From assembly GCA_035546295.1 (NCBI GenBank), contig DATKBT010000076.1:62001-126000 (forward strand): a stretch of DNA of 64,000 nt. The letters run 5' to 3'. The position numbers and the translations under genes are program-made. This document shows, one piece after another, positions 17,952 through 25,096 of the stretch; positions within the stretch are counted from its first letter, which is position 1; every line of letters begins with the position of its first letter. This stretch comes from DATKBT01 sp035546295 (lineage in GTDB: Bacteria > Acidobacteriota > Thermoanaerobaculia > Multivoradales > Multivoraceae). The notes beneath the pieces are model-generated. The model searched no databases and had not been told where the DNA came from. It was given only the letters and a program-made list of their open reading frames with translations.

Positions 17952-19883
17952 ATGCAAGAACCTCCGCGTGCGGCGGCGGGCTCCGGAGAGCGGGCTCGGT
18001 CCAGGCTCCTCGCAGCCGCTCTCGCAGGCCCGGCCACGGCCCTCCTGCTGTCGATCGCGCCCCTTGGCAGCCAGGACCTCGCGCGCCTGAGCGTCGAAAC
18101 GGTCGCGACCGGACTCGAGTCGGCCACGGTCATCACCCACGCCGGCGACGACCGCCTCTTCGTCGGGCTGCGCGAGGGATCGATCCGCATCGTGCGCGAC
18201 GGCATCGTACTGCCGGCGCCCCTGATCGATCTCTCCGAGCAGGTCCTGGGGGCGAGCGAGGAGGGCCTGCTGGGCCTCGCCTTCCCTCCCGATCACGGCG
18301 ACACCGGGCACCTGTACGTGGACTACGTCGGGCTCGACGGCACGCTGCGCCTCTCCCGCTTCATGGTCGGTGCCGATCCGGACCGCGCCGATCCAGACAC
18401 CGAGGTGACCATCCTCGAGATCCCCCAGCCGGCCTCCGGACACTACGGCGGCAGCCTACAGTTCGCGTCCGACGGCACGCTGTATCTCTCGACCGGGGAC
18501 GGCGTCGGAAGCGCTCCCGATCCCACCTGCCGATCGCAGGCCCTCGACAGCCTGCTGGGCAAGGTGCTGCGGCTCGACGTCTCCGATGCGGCCGCGCCCG
18601 GAGAGGGTCCGCCCTACTCCATCCCCAGCACGAACCCGTTCGCGTCGACCCCCGGCGCGCGGCCCGAGATCTGGGCGACGGGCCTTCGCAACCCCTGGCG
18701 CATGGCCTTCGACACGAGCACCGGTGATCTGTTCGTTCCCGACGTCGGCCTCGGCATGCGCGAGGAGATCAACGTCCAGCCGGCGAGCAGCCCCGGAGGC
18801 GAGAACTACGGGTGGAAGGTCAACGAGGGGAGCCTGTGCCGTGACGACGCCTCCGGCTGCGCCGCCGAGCAGCCGCCCTGCGGATCGAGCGCCTACACGC
18901 CGCCCACTCTCGAGTACGGTCACGACGAGGGGTGCGCCGTGATCGGCGGCGTGGTCTACCGGGGCGACTCGATCAGCGACCTGCTGGGACGCTACGTCTT
19001 CGGCGACTACTGCTCGGGGCGGCTCTGGGTCGCCGCGCCGCAGGACGGCTGGGCCCGGCAGGCGCTGGTCCCGACCCTGCGCGGGCTCACCACCATCGGC
19101 GAGGATGCCGCCGGCGAGATCCACCTGGCGGCCGCCGGAGCGCTCTACCGCCTGGTCGATCCCGCGGCGAGCGACGACCCCGGTCTGCTCGCATTCACGA
19201 ACGTCCAGTTCGACGCCGTCGAGCGCTCGGGAGCCGCCGCCATCGACGTCTCGCGGTCGGGCGGAAGCCGCGGTGCCGTCTCGGTCCGCTACGCGACGGT
19301 CGGCGGCACCGCCGTGGCGGGGATCGACTACCAGCCGGTCGAAGGAGTCCTCGAGTGGCCGAACGGCGACACCGCGAGCCGCTCGTTCCAGGTCCCCATC
19401 GTCGACGATGCCTTCCCCGGCCCCGACCTGGCGGTCGGCCTGTCGCTGTCGATGCCGAGCGGAGGCGCCCGGCTGCCGAGCTCACCGCTGGCGATCCTCA
19501 CCATCCTGGACGACGACCGGAGCTCGACCCGGTGCCTCGAGACCGCCACCACCCTCTGCCTGGTCGGCGGTCGCTTCGAGGTCACCGTCGACTGGCGGTC
19601 GACCGCGGGCTCGGCGCTGCCGGCACGCTGGGTGCGGATGAGCGACGACGCCGCCTACTTCTGGTTCTTCACCGAGCCCAACCCCGAGGTGTTCGTCAAG
19701 CTGATCGACGCCTGCGTCGAGCCCTTCCAGCACTTTTGGATGTTCGCCTCCGGCCTCACCGACGTCGAGGCGACCCTGCGCGTGCTCGACACCCAGACCG
19801 GCGTCGAGCGCACCTACGTGAGCCCACAGGGACAGGTGTTCCTGCCGATCCAGGACGTCGGCACCTTCGACACCTGTCCTTGA
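17952..19883 (+). CDS. secreted PQQ-type sugar (sorbosone) dehydrogenase-like protein with Calx-beta domain
   Basis: A 643-residue exported protein. After a signal region (LLAAALAGPATALLLSIAPL), residues ~45-395 form the six-bladed glucose/sorbosone dehydrogenase propeller: EEGLLGLAFPPDHGDTGHLY, GGSLQFASDGTLYLSTGDG, EIWATGLRNPWRMAFD and GGENYGWKVNEG are the typical blade motifs; oxidation of a soluble aldose using PQQ is the family activity. Residues ~405-515 are a Calx-beta domain (VSVRYATVGGTAVAGIDYQP, LTILDDD). The last ~115 residues (TLCLVGGRFEVTVDW, YFWFFTEPNPEVFVKLIDAC) are a domain I know mainly from secreted acidobacterial proteins, a useful taxonomic hint. The upstream repeat ends 9 bp before the ATG and there is no clear ribosome-binding site. 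Confidence 0.88.
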   Translation: MQEPPRAAAGSGERARSRLLAAALAGPATALLLSIAPLGSQDLARLSVETVATGLESATVITHAGDDRLFVGLREGSIRIVRDGIVLPAPLIDLSEQVLGASEEGLLGLAFPPDHGDTGHLYVDYVGLDGTLRLSRFMVGADPDRADPDTEVTILEIPQPASGHYGGSLQFASDGTLYLSTGDGVGSAPDPTCRSQALDSLLGKVLRLDVSDAAAPGEGPPYSIPSTNPFASTPGARPEIWATGLRNPWRMAFDTSTGDLFVPDVGLGMREEINVQPASSPGGENYGWKVNEGSLCRDDASGCAAEQPPCGSSAYTPPTLEYGHDEGCAVIGGVVYRGDSISDLLGRYVFGDYCSGRLWVAAPQDGWARQALVPTLRGLTTIGEDAAGEIHLAAAGALYRLVDPAASDDPGLLAFTNVQFDAVERSGAAAIDVSRSGGSRGAVSVRYATVGGTAVAGIDYQPVEGVLEWPNGDTASRSFQVPIVDDAFPGPDLAVGLSLSMPSGGARLPSSPLAILTILDDDRSSTRCLETATTLCLVGGRFEVTVDWRSTAGSALPARWVRMSDDAAYFWFFTEPNPEVFVKLIDACVEPFQHFWMFASGLTDVEATLRVLDTQTGVERTYVSPQGQVFLPIQDVGTFDTCP

Positions 19884-19930
19884 GCCGAGCCCGCCGGCGC
19901 TTCTCCCGTCCTCCGCTGGACGAGGGCCAA

Positions 19931-20001
19931 GGCGAGCGCTCGCCCTCGGCGACAGTCGCCGGTTAAAGGCGGCGGTGAAAGGCGGCGGCGAGAGGCGGCG
20001 G
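19931..20001. repeat. palindrome and short tandem repeats after the dehydrogenase gene
   Basis: GGCGAGCGCTCGCC is a perfect 14-bp palindrome at 19931-19944. At 19965-20001 there are three successive units, AAAGGCGGCGGTG, AAAGGCGGCGGCG and AGAGGCGGCGG. No T-run follows, so this is not a clear intrinsic terminator. Confidence 0.6.
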
Positions 20002-20160
20002 ATCCTCGCGCGCTGGCGATCGCGAGCGTCGTCACGGCCATCTCGATCATGCTCAGCGAGCCGACGCTGCCGTTGCCGAGTCCGGCACGTCTCTTCTATC
20101 CGGCGGAGTCGGATCGACTCCCGGTACGATCGGCGGATCGTGCCGTAGAAGGAGAGCGGG

Positions 20161-20490
20161 CTCGACGCCCTCTGCCGGTCCCTGCCCGCGGCGACCGAGG
20201 ACGTGAAGTGGGAGAACGACCTGGTCTTCTCGGTCGGCGGCAAGATGTTCGCCGCCTTCGAGCTGCCGGCCGGAGAGCCGGTGTCGTTCAAGACCGACCC
20301 GGACTCCTTCGAGGTGCTCGCCCAGCTCCCGGGAGTCCGCCCGGCGCGCTACCTCGCACGCGCCCACTGGGTGACGGTCGAGAACCGCTCGACGCTGCCG
20401 CGAGCGGAGCTCGAAGCGCTCTTGCGAGAAGCGCACCGCCTGGTCGTGGCGAAGCTCCCGAAGCGCCTCCGGCTCGAGCTCGGCCTCTAG
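20161..20490 (+). CDS. MmcQ/YjbR-family protein with no canonical start codon
   Basis: About 109 residues of the MmcQ/YjbR (CyaY-like fold) family: LDALCRSLPAATEDVKWEND, then VFSVGGKMFAAFELP, VSFKTDPDSFEVLAQLPGV and ARAHWVTVEN. The family's usual N-terminus maps to the codon CTC, exactly 6 nt after a strong AAGGAG and preceded in frame by TAG five codons earlier, so no ATG, GTG or TTG can begin the full domain. The first canonical start is the GTG at 20203, which would remove the first helix. Either CTC is a mutated or misread start, or a shortened protein is made. The stop TAG lies inside the adjoining repeat. Function in the family is unclear (suggested DNA binding). Confidence 0.72.
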   Translation, partial: LDALCRSLPAATEDVKWENDLVFSVGGKMFAAFELPAGEPVSFKTDPDSFEVLAQLPGVRPARYLARAHWVTVENRSTLPRAELEALLREAHRLVVAKLPKRLRLELGL

Positions 20491-20700
20491 GTCGACTAGG
20501 CCAGCGGGAAGCTCACAAAACGGTCAAAGTTCGATCAAGCAGCACCTAAACGACGTGGAGCAGCGGTTGTCGGGCCTAGTCGACCTGAGCCCGCGCTGCT
20601 TGCGGCGCTTGGGCGGGAAACATGAGCTAGCGGGCTCGTGGTATGACCGCGCTGCGATCTCGCGCTCGCTGGGGAGTCGTGACCACCACGAGCCCGCTAG
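20487..20700 (+). repeat. dispersed structured intergenic repeat, copy C (short form)
   Basis: Cleanest copy, 214 bp. Left end CTAGGTCGACTAGGCCAGCG; then CTCACAAAACGGTCAAAG and TTCGATCAAGCAGCACC; then GGGCCTAGTCGACCTGAGCC, an inverted echo of the left end; then GCCCAAGCGCC read in reverse; and a terminal ~65-bp hairpin with a perfect 14-bp stem AGCGGGCTCGTGGT/ACCACGAGCCCGCT. Its first bases provide the stop codon of the upstream MmcQ/YjbR gene. Confidence 0.85.
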
Positions 20701-20702
20701 TC

Positions 20703-20935
20703 CTAGTCGCCTGTGCACTCCTTCCAGTCCGGAGCCCAGATCGGGGCGGTGAGTCCCGCCATCACACCGAAGCTCAGATCGAGAGCGAAGTCGAAGCCGG
20801 TGGTGATTCCGGCACCGAAGTCGGACGTCCAGACCGCGCCGCCGTTCAGGATGTCGAGCAGCTTCTGTTCCGACGCGTCGAACCCGAGCTTCCGAAGAAT
20901 GTTGTCGAGGACATCTCCGAGTCCCCGCCAGCGTC
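20703..20935 (-). pseudogene. C-terminal fragment of an unidentified protein
   Basis: The last ~70 residues of this minus-strand frame look like real protein: LGDVLDNILRKLGFDASEQK, LLDILNGGAVWTSDFGAG and FDFALDLSFGVMAGLTAPIW, ending KECTGD. Upstream in the same frame the text turns into Arg-rich shadow sequence, so the front of the gene is missing or frameshifted. The stop falls 2-3 bases from the end of repeat copy C. I do not recognise the family. Confidence 0.4.
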
Positions 20936-21030
20936 GCTCGCGCTCGGCGTCGGCGCGCCGCCGACGCCGACCTGGACGAGACGGCCAACGTGTCACGCTC
21001 TGCCAAAGAGGAGGCCTCCTCGTCCTCCTC

Positions 21031-21312
21031 CAGCGGCTGAGCCGGCTGTCCGGCGCGAATCGTTCGGGCGAAACCGACAACTCGCCTTGAGCCGGAGAGC
21101 TCCCATATCCCCTGGGTGTATCATTCGAGAAATCTGATATCGCTTCCGAACCAGGCGTCGATAATCGTCTCGACCCTCCTCCGGCAACTACGCCAAGTGC
21201 ACCAGCTGCGGCGAGTTGAGCGAAGAACCGTGCTGGCCGCCAGGGGCCATTATCAGCGCTCATCAGCGCGCGGCGCGGCGTTATCCACGCTGGTCTGGGG
21301 CAGCTCAATAAA
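21031..21312 (+). repeat. left copy of a ~285-bp direct repeat
   Basis: Begins CAGCGGCTGAGCCGGCTGTC and ends near TGGTCTGGGGCAGCTC. A second copy lies about 2.87 kb downstream in the same orientation, with long identical blocks such as TATCGCTTCCGAACCAGGCG, GAGTTGAGCGAAGAACCGTG and CATTATCAGCGCTCATCAGC and scattered indels. No frame is conserved convincingly. The two copies bound a stretch of lower-GC genes. Confidence 0.82.
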
Positions 21313-21360
21313 GAATTAGGCCGACAGTGCCCCTTCACACATCGCAATAGGAGCAAAGCC

Positions 21361-21981
21361 ATGCTTGATAAGATTACAGATGGGCGGACAGACCTTGTTT
21401 TCGATTACGTTGCCGCGGGCCACGCGGCGACTTCAGCGGACCAAGTCGGCGTATCTCTTCTTCAGTGGTGCTCCTACTACGGCGATGTCAGCGCCATCAA
21501 ATTCCTGCTTGCCAATGGAGAGTCACTCCGGTCTCTAGGAAAGCTCTACGGACTCAACGCAGCCTCTTACCATGGACATTCGCGCCTATGCCAGTTTCTG
21601 ATCGAGCAAGGTGCGGACGTAAACAAGCGTCAGCTCGACACCGGAGAAACACCGCTGCACGCAGCCCTCTGCACAGCCAATCGGCATGCCCATGATGCTG
21701 TGCTCAAAGTGCTCCTCGCCAACGGTGCGAATCCCAATTGCGCGACCAAGCCATCGGTTGCAACGGATCACTTCATGCGCGATTGCAGAACCAAGGGGGA
21801 AACGCCCCTGCATCGCGCGGCGGCCTTCGGCACGGAAGCAACCATCCAAATGCTTCTGGATGCAGGTGCGCGAATCGATGCCAAAGACATGAACGGAGAT
21901 TCCGCACTCACCTGGGCCAGTTGGTATTTGCGTCCCAGGCCTATTCTCAGAAAGCTCTGTTATGGCGAGTTTCATGCGTAA
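21361..21981 (+). CDS. ankyrin-repeat protein
   Basis: A 206-residue protein made of ankyrin repeats; AGGAG is 8 nt before the ATG. Visible repeat cores: AASYHGHSRLCQFLIEQGAD, TGETPLHAALCTANRHAHDA and KGETPLHRAAAFGTEATIQM, each with the TPLHxAA helix and the DAGARIDAKD-type turn. No signal peptide or other domain, so it is likely a cytoplasmic protein-binding scaffold. Base composition stands out: two hand-counted 60-base lines give 50% and 53% GC against about 70% in a carboxylase-cluster line, which suggests acquisition by transfer. An attC-like site follows the stop codon, so the gene may once have been an integron cassette. Confidence 0.88.
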   Translation: MLDKITDGRTDLVFDYVAAGHAATSADQVGVSLLQWCSYYGDVSAIKFLLANGESLRSLGKLYGLNAASYHGHSRLCQFLIEQGADVNKRQLDTGETPLHAALCTANRHAHDAVLKVLLANGANPNCATKPSVATDHFMRDCRTKGETPLHRAAAFGTEATIQMLLDAGARIDAKDMNGDSALTWASWYLRPRPILRKLCYGEFHA

Positions 21982-21993
21982 CTGCTTTTGTCG

Positions 21994-22142
21994 GCCTAAC
22001 AAGCCGCTGCAGCCGACGAGCGGCGGGACGAACGAGGGCGAGTGAGCTTGACTTCGCCGTCGCGGCTGGAGCGCCAGTCCTTAACCCGCTTTCGCTGAAG
22101 CGCCAGTCCTTAACCCGCTTTCGCCATCAGCGCTCGTTGGAT
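21994..22142. other. attC-like recombination site with internal duplication
   Basis: Starts with GCCTAAC (fits RYYYAAC) and ends with GTTGGAT (fits GTTRRRY), the core boxes of integron cassette sites. Next to the left box, GCCGCTGCAGCC is an imperfect inverse match of GGCTGGAGCGCC at 22064-22075, as in folded attC arms. A 25-bp block occurs twice with a 29-bp period (from 22071 and 22100), lengthening the site to 149 bp. An ATTAGGC at 21315, one base from GTTAGGC, precedes the ankyrin gene. No integrase gene is in the window. Confidence 0.45.
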
Positions 22143-22156
22143 CACGGAGGTTACCC

Positions 22157-23014
22157 ATGGTTACAGGGGCACGTACGAGGCTCCGTTCGATGCTGGGGAT
22201 CCTGTGGAGAGTAACCCTGTTCTTCGTAGTCTTTGGGCTCATGGGCGCACTGTTCATTGTTCCTTTCGCTTCGGTCCTGTCCGCTTGGCGAGATATGTTC
22301 CCCATTCGCGTTCAGATGTACGGAGATGTTACGGTCGCGGTGGCCATGCTGGCTTCGACATGGATCATGACACGTTTTGTGGACGGTCGCCCGTTTCTAA
22401 CGATCGGTTTCGCTCCCAGCCAGGCGCCGCGTGACCTAGCTGCCGGTTTGGCTGTGGGAGCCGTTTGGCTCGCCATGTCGGTCGGCGCTGCGTGGCTGGC
22501 CGGCTGGGCCTCGCCGCGATTCCCGGTTACTGGGTCGAGCTCGCAACTGTTGGGGACGTTGACGGCCTTGCTCTTCAACATTCTTACGCAGCAGCTGCTG
22601 CTATGTGGCTACATCTTCCAGACGATCCGCGCCCGAACCAGTTTCACGGTCGCTTTACTCGTATCGGCTGCGCTGTTCTCCGCCTTACACGCCGGCGCGT
22701 TTCACGGGACATGGCTGCCGTTCGTCAATGTCTTTGGCGCCGGCGCCTTGTTCTGTCTCGCCTACGGGATCACCGGGAACTTGTGGTTTCCCATCGGTAT
22801 CCACTTCGCCTGGAACTCACTGCTGGGGCCGGTTCTCGGCCTCACGGTCAGCGGTAGTGATCAGTTGAGCATCGGGTGGAGGGTGTTCCAGGTCGAAGGC
22901 CCTGCGCTTTTTACGGGTGGTGCTTTCGGACTCGAAGGCGGGCTGGTCGTGACCATTACGACAGCGGCCGCCCTTGCCGGCATGGGTGCCTTTTTCCGAT
23001 CGCAGCTAAGATGA
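22157..23014 (+). CDS. CPBP-family (Abi/CAAX-protease-like) membrane protein lacking the EE motif
   Basis: A 285-residue polytopic membrane protein with about eight helices. The C-terminal half fits the CPBP intramembrane protease family: motif 2 is seen as SALFSALHAGAF and motif 3 as GIHFAWNS, each bringing the expected His/Asn. Motif 1, normally EExxxR, reads QQLLLCG, so both catalytic glutamates are glutamine and the Arg is absent. This copy is therefore probably not a protease and may work as a membrane scaffold or immunity-type protein. The stop overlaps the start of the APH-like gene (ATGA). GC is lower than in the backbone and the gene lies inside the direct-repeat-bounded island. Confidence 0.85.
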   Translation: MVTGARTRLRSMLGILWRVTLFFVVFGLMGALFIVPFASVLSAWRDMFPIRVQMYGDVTVAVAMLASTWIMTRFVDGRPFLTIGFAPSQAPRDLAAGLAVGAVWLAMSVGAAWLAGWASPRFPVTGSSSQLLGTLTALLFNILTQQLLLCGYIFQTIRARTSFTVALLVSAALFSALHAGAFHGTWLPFVNVFGAGALFCLAYGITGNLWFPIGIHFAWNSLLGPVLGLTVSGSDQLSIGWRVFQVEGPALFTGGAFGLEGGLVVTITTAAALAGMGAFFRSQLR

Positions 23015-23880
23015 ATCTTGGCTCGAGCGTGGTGGATGCGATCTTCTCGAGGCACGGCGTTCCGGGGCCGTGGGAGCCTCTGCCGTCGCTTGGCCTCGCG
23101 AATCGGATCTTTGCGACACACGATGTCGTGCTCCGCGTAGCAACAGACCATCCCGACGGCGTGGCGGACGCGCGGACGGAATCGGTCGCGGCGCCGGTGG
23201 CTCGAGCGGCAGGTATTTTGACGCCGCGGTTGATTGCGTTCGATGATACGCGCACGCTGGTCGACCGACCTTTCTCACTGTGGGAGCGCGTTCACGGAGA
23301 AACCCTGGGCCTCGCGAAGCTGACCCGACGTCAGAGGGCCGACGTATGGCGAGGTGTCGGCAGCGAACTGGCTAAACTCCATCTGCGGGTGCGAGAGTGT
23401 GCGGATCCACACGGTTTCCTCGAACAGCCTGCGCGCGCCCAAGATCTCGGTGGGATCCTGAAGCGGCTTCTCGATGCGGGAAGGGTCGACCGCGACAGAG
23501 CTGGCCGAATCGAACTGATGGCCGAGGAACTGTTATCACGCGTCACGGAAGTCATCGAGACCCGCTTCATTCATGACGACGTCCATGCGATGAACGTCAT
23601 GTGCTCATCCACTGGCGAGTTGCTGGCCATCATCGATTGGGGCGACGCAGGCTGGGGCGATCCAGCCTTGGATTTCGCCGCGATGCCGTCCGACGCCCTT
23701 CCTTCTGCTCTGCAAGGGTACGAAGCCGAGGCGCCCGGGCTGTTGGGCCGAGATCCGAGGGCCCGGATCGCGTGGAACAGGCTGCTCGACGCCTTGGACG
23801 ATCTCTGGGAGACTCCAAGGCCACTGGACTTGACCGCGTTTGATCGATTCATGCGAGAAGGCCAGCTTCGGGCGGGCTGA
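23011..23880 (+). CDS. aminoglycoside-phosphotransferase-like (APH) small-molecule kinase
   Basis: A 289-residue APH-fold kinase. Catalytic loop TRFIHDDVHAMNVMC keeps the HxDxxxxN pattern (HDD instead of the usual HGD), and the metal-binding segment is LLAIIDWGDAGWGDPALDFA, matching the IDW-G-PxxD motif. The N-lobe has VLRVATDHP with an Arg where a Lys is often found. The start ATG overlaps the stop of the CPBP-like gene, so the pair is translationally coupled. The substrate could be an antibiotic, a sugar or a homoserine-like alcohol; nothing here decides it. It is the last gene before the second long direct repeat. Confidence 0.88.
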   Translation: MNLGSSVVDAIFSRHGVPGPWEPLPSLGLANRIFATHDVVLRVATDHPDGVADARTESVAAPVARAAGILTPRLIAFDDTRTLVDRPFSLWERVHGETLGLAKLTRRQRADVWRGVGSELAKLHLRVRECADPHGFLEQPARAQDLGGILKRLLDAGRVDRDRAGRIELMAEELLSRVTEVIETRFIHDDVHAMNVMCSSTGELLAIIDWGDAGWGDPALDFAAMPSDALPSALQGYEAEAPGLLGRDPRARIAWNRLLDALDDLWETPRPLDLTAFDRFMREGQLRAG

Positions 23881-23895
23881 CAACCGGCAACATGG

Positions 23896-24187
23896 CAGCG
23901 GCTGAGCCGGCTGTCCGGCGCGGATCGTACGGGCGAACGCGACGACTCGACTCGAGCCGGAGAGCTCCCATGTCCCCCTGAGGTGTATCATTCTGGGAAG
24001 CTTGTATCGCTTCCGAACCAGGCGCGGATATCGTCTCGACCCTCCTCCGGCCACCTGCGCCAGGCGCACCAGCTGCAGCGAGTTGAGCGAAGAACCGTGC
24101 TGGCGCCAGGGCCATTATCAGCGCTCATCAGCGCTCATCAGCGCGCGGCGCGGCGTTATCGACGCTGGTGTGGGGCAGCCCGATAAG
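23896..24187 (+). repeat. right copy of the ~285-bp direct repeat
   Basis: Same order of sequence blocks as the left copy, with an extra GCGCTCATCA unit (CAGCGCTCATCAGCGCTCAT) near 24120. The APH-like stop codon is 15 bp before it. About 270 bp beyond it, up to the vapC fragment, contain no gene I can support. Confidence 0.82.
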
Positions 24188-24453
24188 GAGCAAGACCGCT
24201 GAACGCCCGCCCCCGAGAGGACCCCACGGTCCGCTGCGCGGCCCAGCGCTTGACCGAGACGTTGGGCAGCTGGTTCTTACGGAGGTTGATGAGTGACAAG
24301 GTCAAACCGCCCGAACCATGCATATCTTCGTCGGCTCCAAGGCCGCCTGGGATCACATTGGCGGACAGGCTCCGCAGTTCTTGGAGTTTCCTCCTGAGCG
24401 TATCGCCGACTAGCATGCCGCCCACCAACGGCTGCAGGCGACGTGCGGCGTCC

Positions 24454-24717
24454 GCACTCGTTGCGGATGCCAGCGGCCTCGATGTGATCCCGCCGATCGG
24501 GTACGACGAGCGGCAGCGACGCGAAGCGCGCGACGATCGTCTCGTGCTGGCGCGGACCGCGGAAGCCCTGCAGCAGCTCTTGCAGCAACAGGCCCGTCGT
24601 GAAGACCGCCTCGGCCGAGATCGTGCCGACTGGAGTCTCTCGACTTCCTGAGGAGGAGAAGCGGGCGTCTCGCCGCAGCGCAAGCGACCAGACGCTGGTG
24701 TCGACCAGGAGGCTCAC
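24454..24717 (-). pseudogene. N-terminal part of a VapC-type PIN-domain toxin
   Basis: Reads SLLVDTSVWSLALRRDARFS, then TGLLLQELLQGFRG and PLVVPDRRDHIEAAGIRNEC before the frame degenerates into Arg-rich shadow. The first acidic residue (VDTSVW) and the conserved Glu of the QELLQG helix are present, while the C-terminal Asp motifs are missing. The GTG start overlaps the stop of a VapB-like fragment (GTGA), the classic toxin-antitoxin layout. The missing C-terminal half of such a gene is found 3.4 kb away at 27.8 kb. Confidence 0.7.
24455..24475. repeat. direct repeat inside the split vapC, left copy
   Basis: A 22-bp sequence (24454-24475, starting GCACTCGTTGCGG and ending ATGCCAGCG) recurs identically at 27877-27898 in the same orientation. 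It encodes AGIRNEC of VapC and is the only overlap between the N-terminal and C-terminal vapC fragments. Confidence 0.75.
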
Positions 24718-24840
24718 GCCGTCCCGGCCGAGGGGGTGCGCGAGCGCACCTTCTTGTCGTCGTAGCCGGGGTCCCACTCCAGCGAGCCGAACAGCTCCTC
24801 GATAGTCTCGCGAGTCAGCTCGGCGCGGGGAGACTGGAGC
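24716..24840 (-). pseudogene. VapB-like antitoxin fragment
   Basis: Minus-strand frame ending SLEWDPGYDDKKVRSRTPSA and a TGA that overlaps the vapC GTG by one base step. The helix ELTRETIEELFGSLEWD and following charged tail resemble the toxin-binding C-terminus of VapB proteins. The DNA-binding N-terminus is absent because a plus-strand fragment of another gene occupies the adjacent DNA. Low-confidence identification resting mainly on position and the overlap. Confidence 0.4.
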
Positions 24841-25096
24841 TCGTGGTGCGAGTGGAGGACGGGCCCGAGCTGGAGGTTCCGGACGCCGAGGGGATCGAGC
24901 TCGAGCTGGAGATTCCCGACCCGTGACGGTGCTCGATGTCACGGCGAACCTGGGAACAGCGAGCCTCGTCGGGAACACGATCACCTGGAGCGGCAGCGTA
25001 CCGGGGGACATGTCGCTCGTGATCGTCGCTCCGATCGGCTTTCCGTCCGACGCCGACGCGGGGAGCTGGAGCCTCCAGGGCGAGCTACGGCTCGAC
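24830..25096 (+). pseudogene. fragment of a DUF11-like secreted repeat protein
   Basis: Plus-strand text ELVVRVEDGPELEVPDAEGI, ELELEIPDP, then after a one-base slip VTVLDVTANLGTASLVGNTI and TWSGSVPGDMSLVIVAPIGF. The GNTITWSGSVPG pattern is typical of DUF11-type extracellular repeats. A missing G between CCC and GTGACG splits the two halves into different frames. It runs directly into the 3' end of the convergent sigma-factor gene, and neither end of the original protein is present. Confidence 0.5.

Noticed and set aside
20703..21362. A single 219-aa minus-strand gene including the left long repeat
   Set aside because: Only the last ~70 residues look like protein; the front part is inside the repeat and differs in frame between the two repeat copies.
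21031..24187. Rhs-element or transposon-end identity for the long direct repeats
   Set aside because: No conserved frame in either copy matched an Rhs core or transposase I can recognise, so I leave them unidentified.
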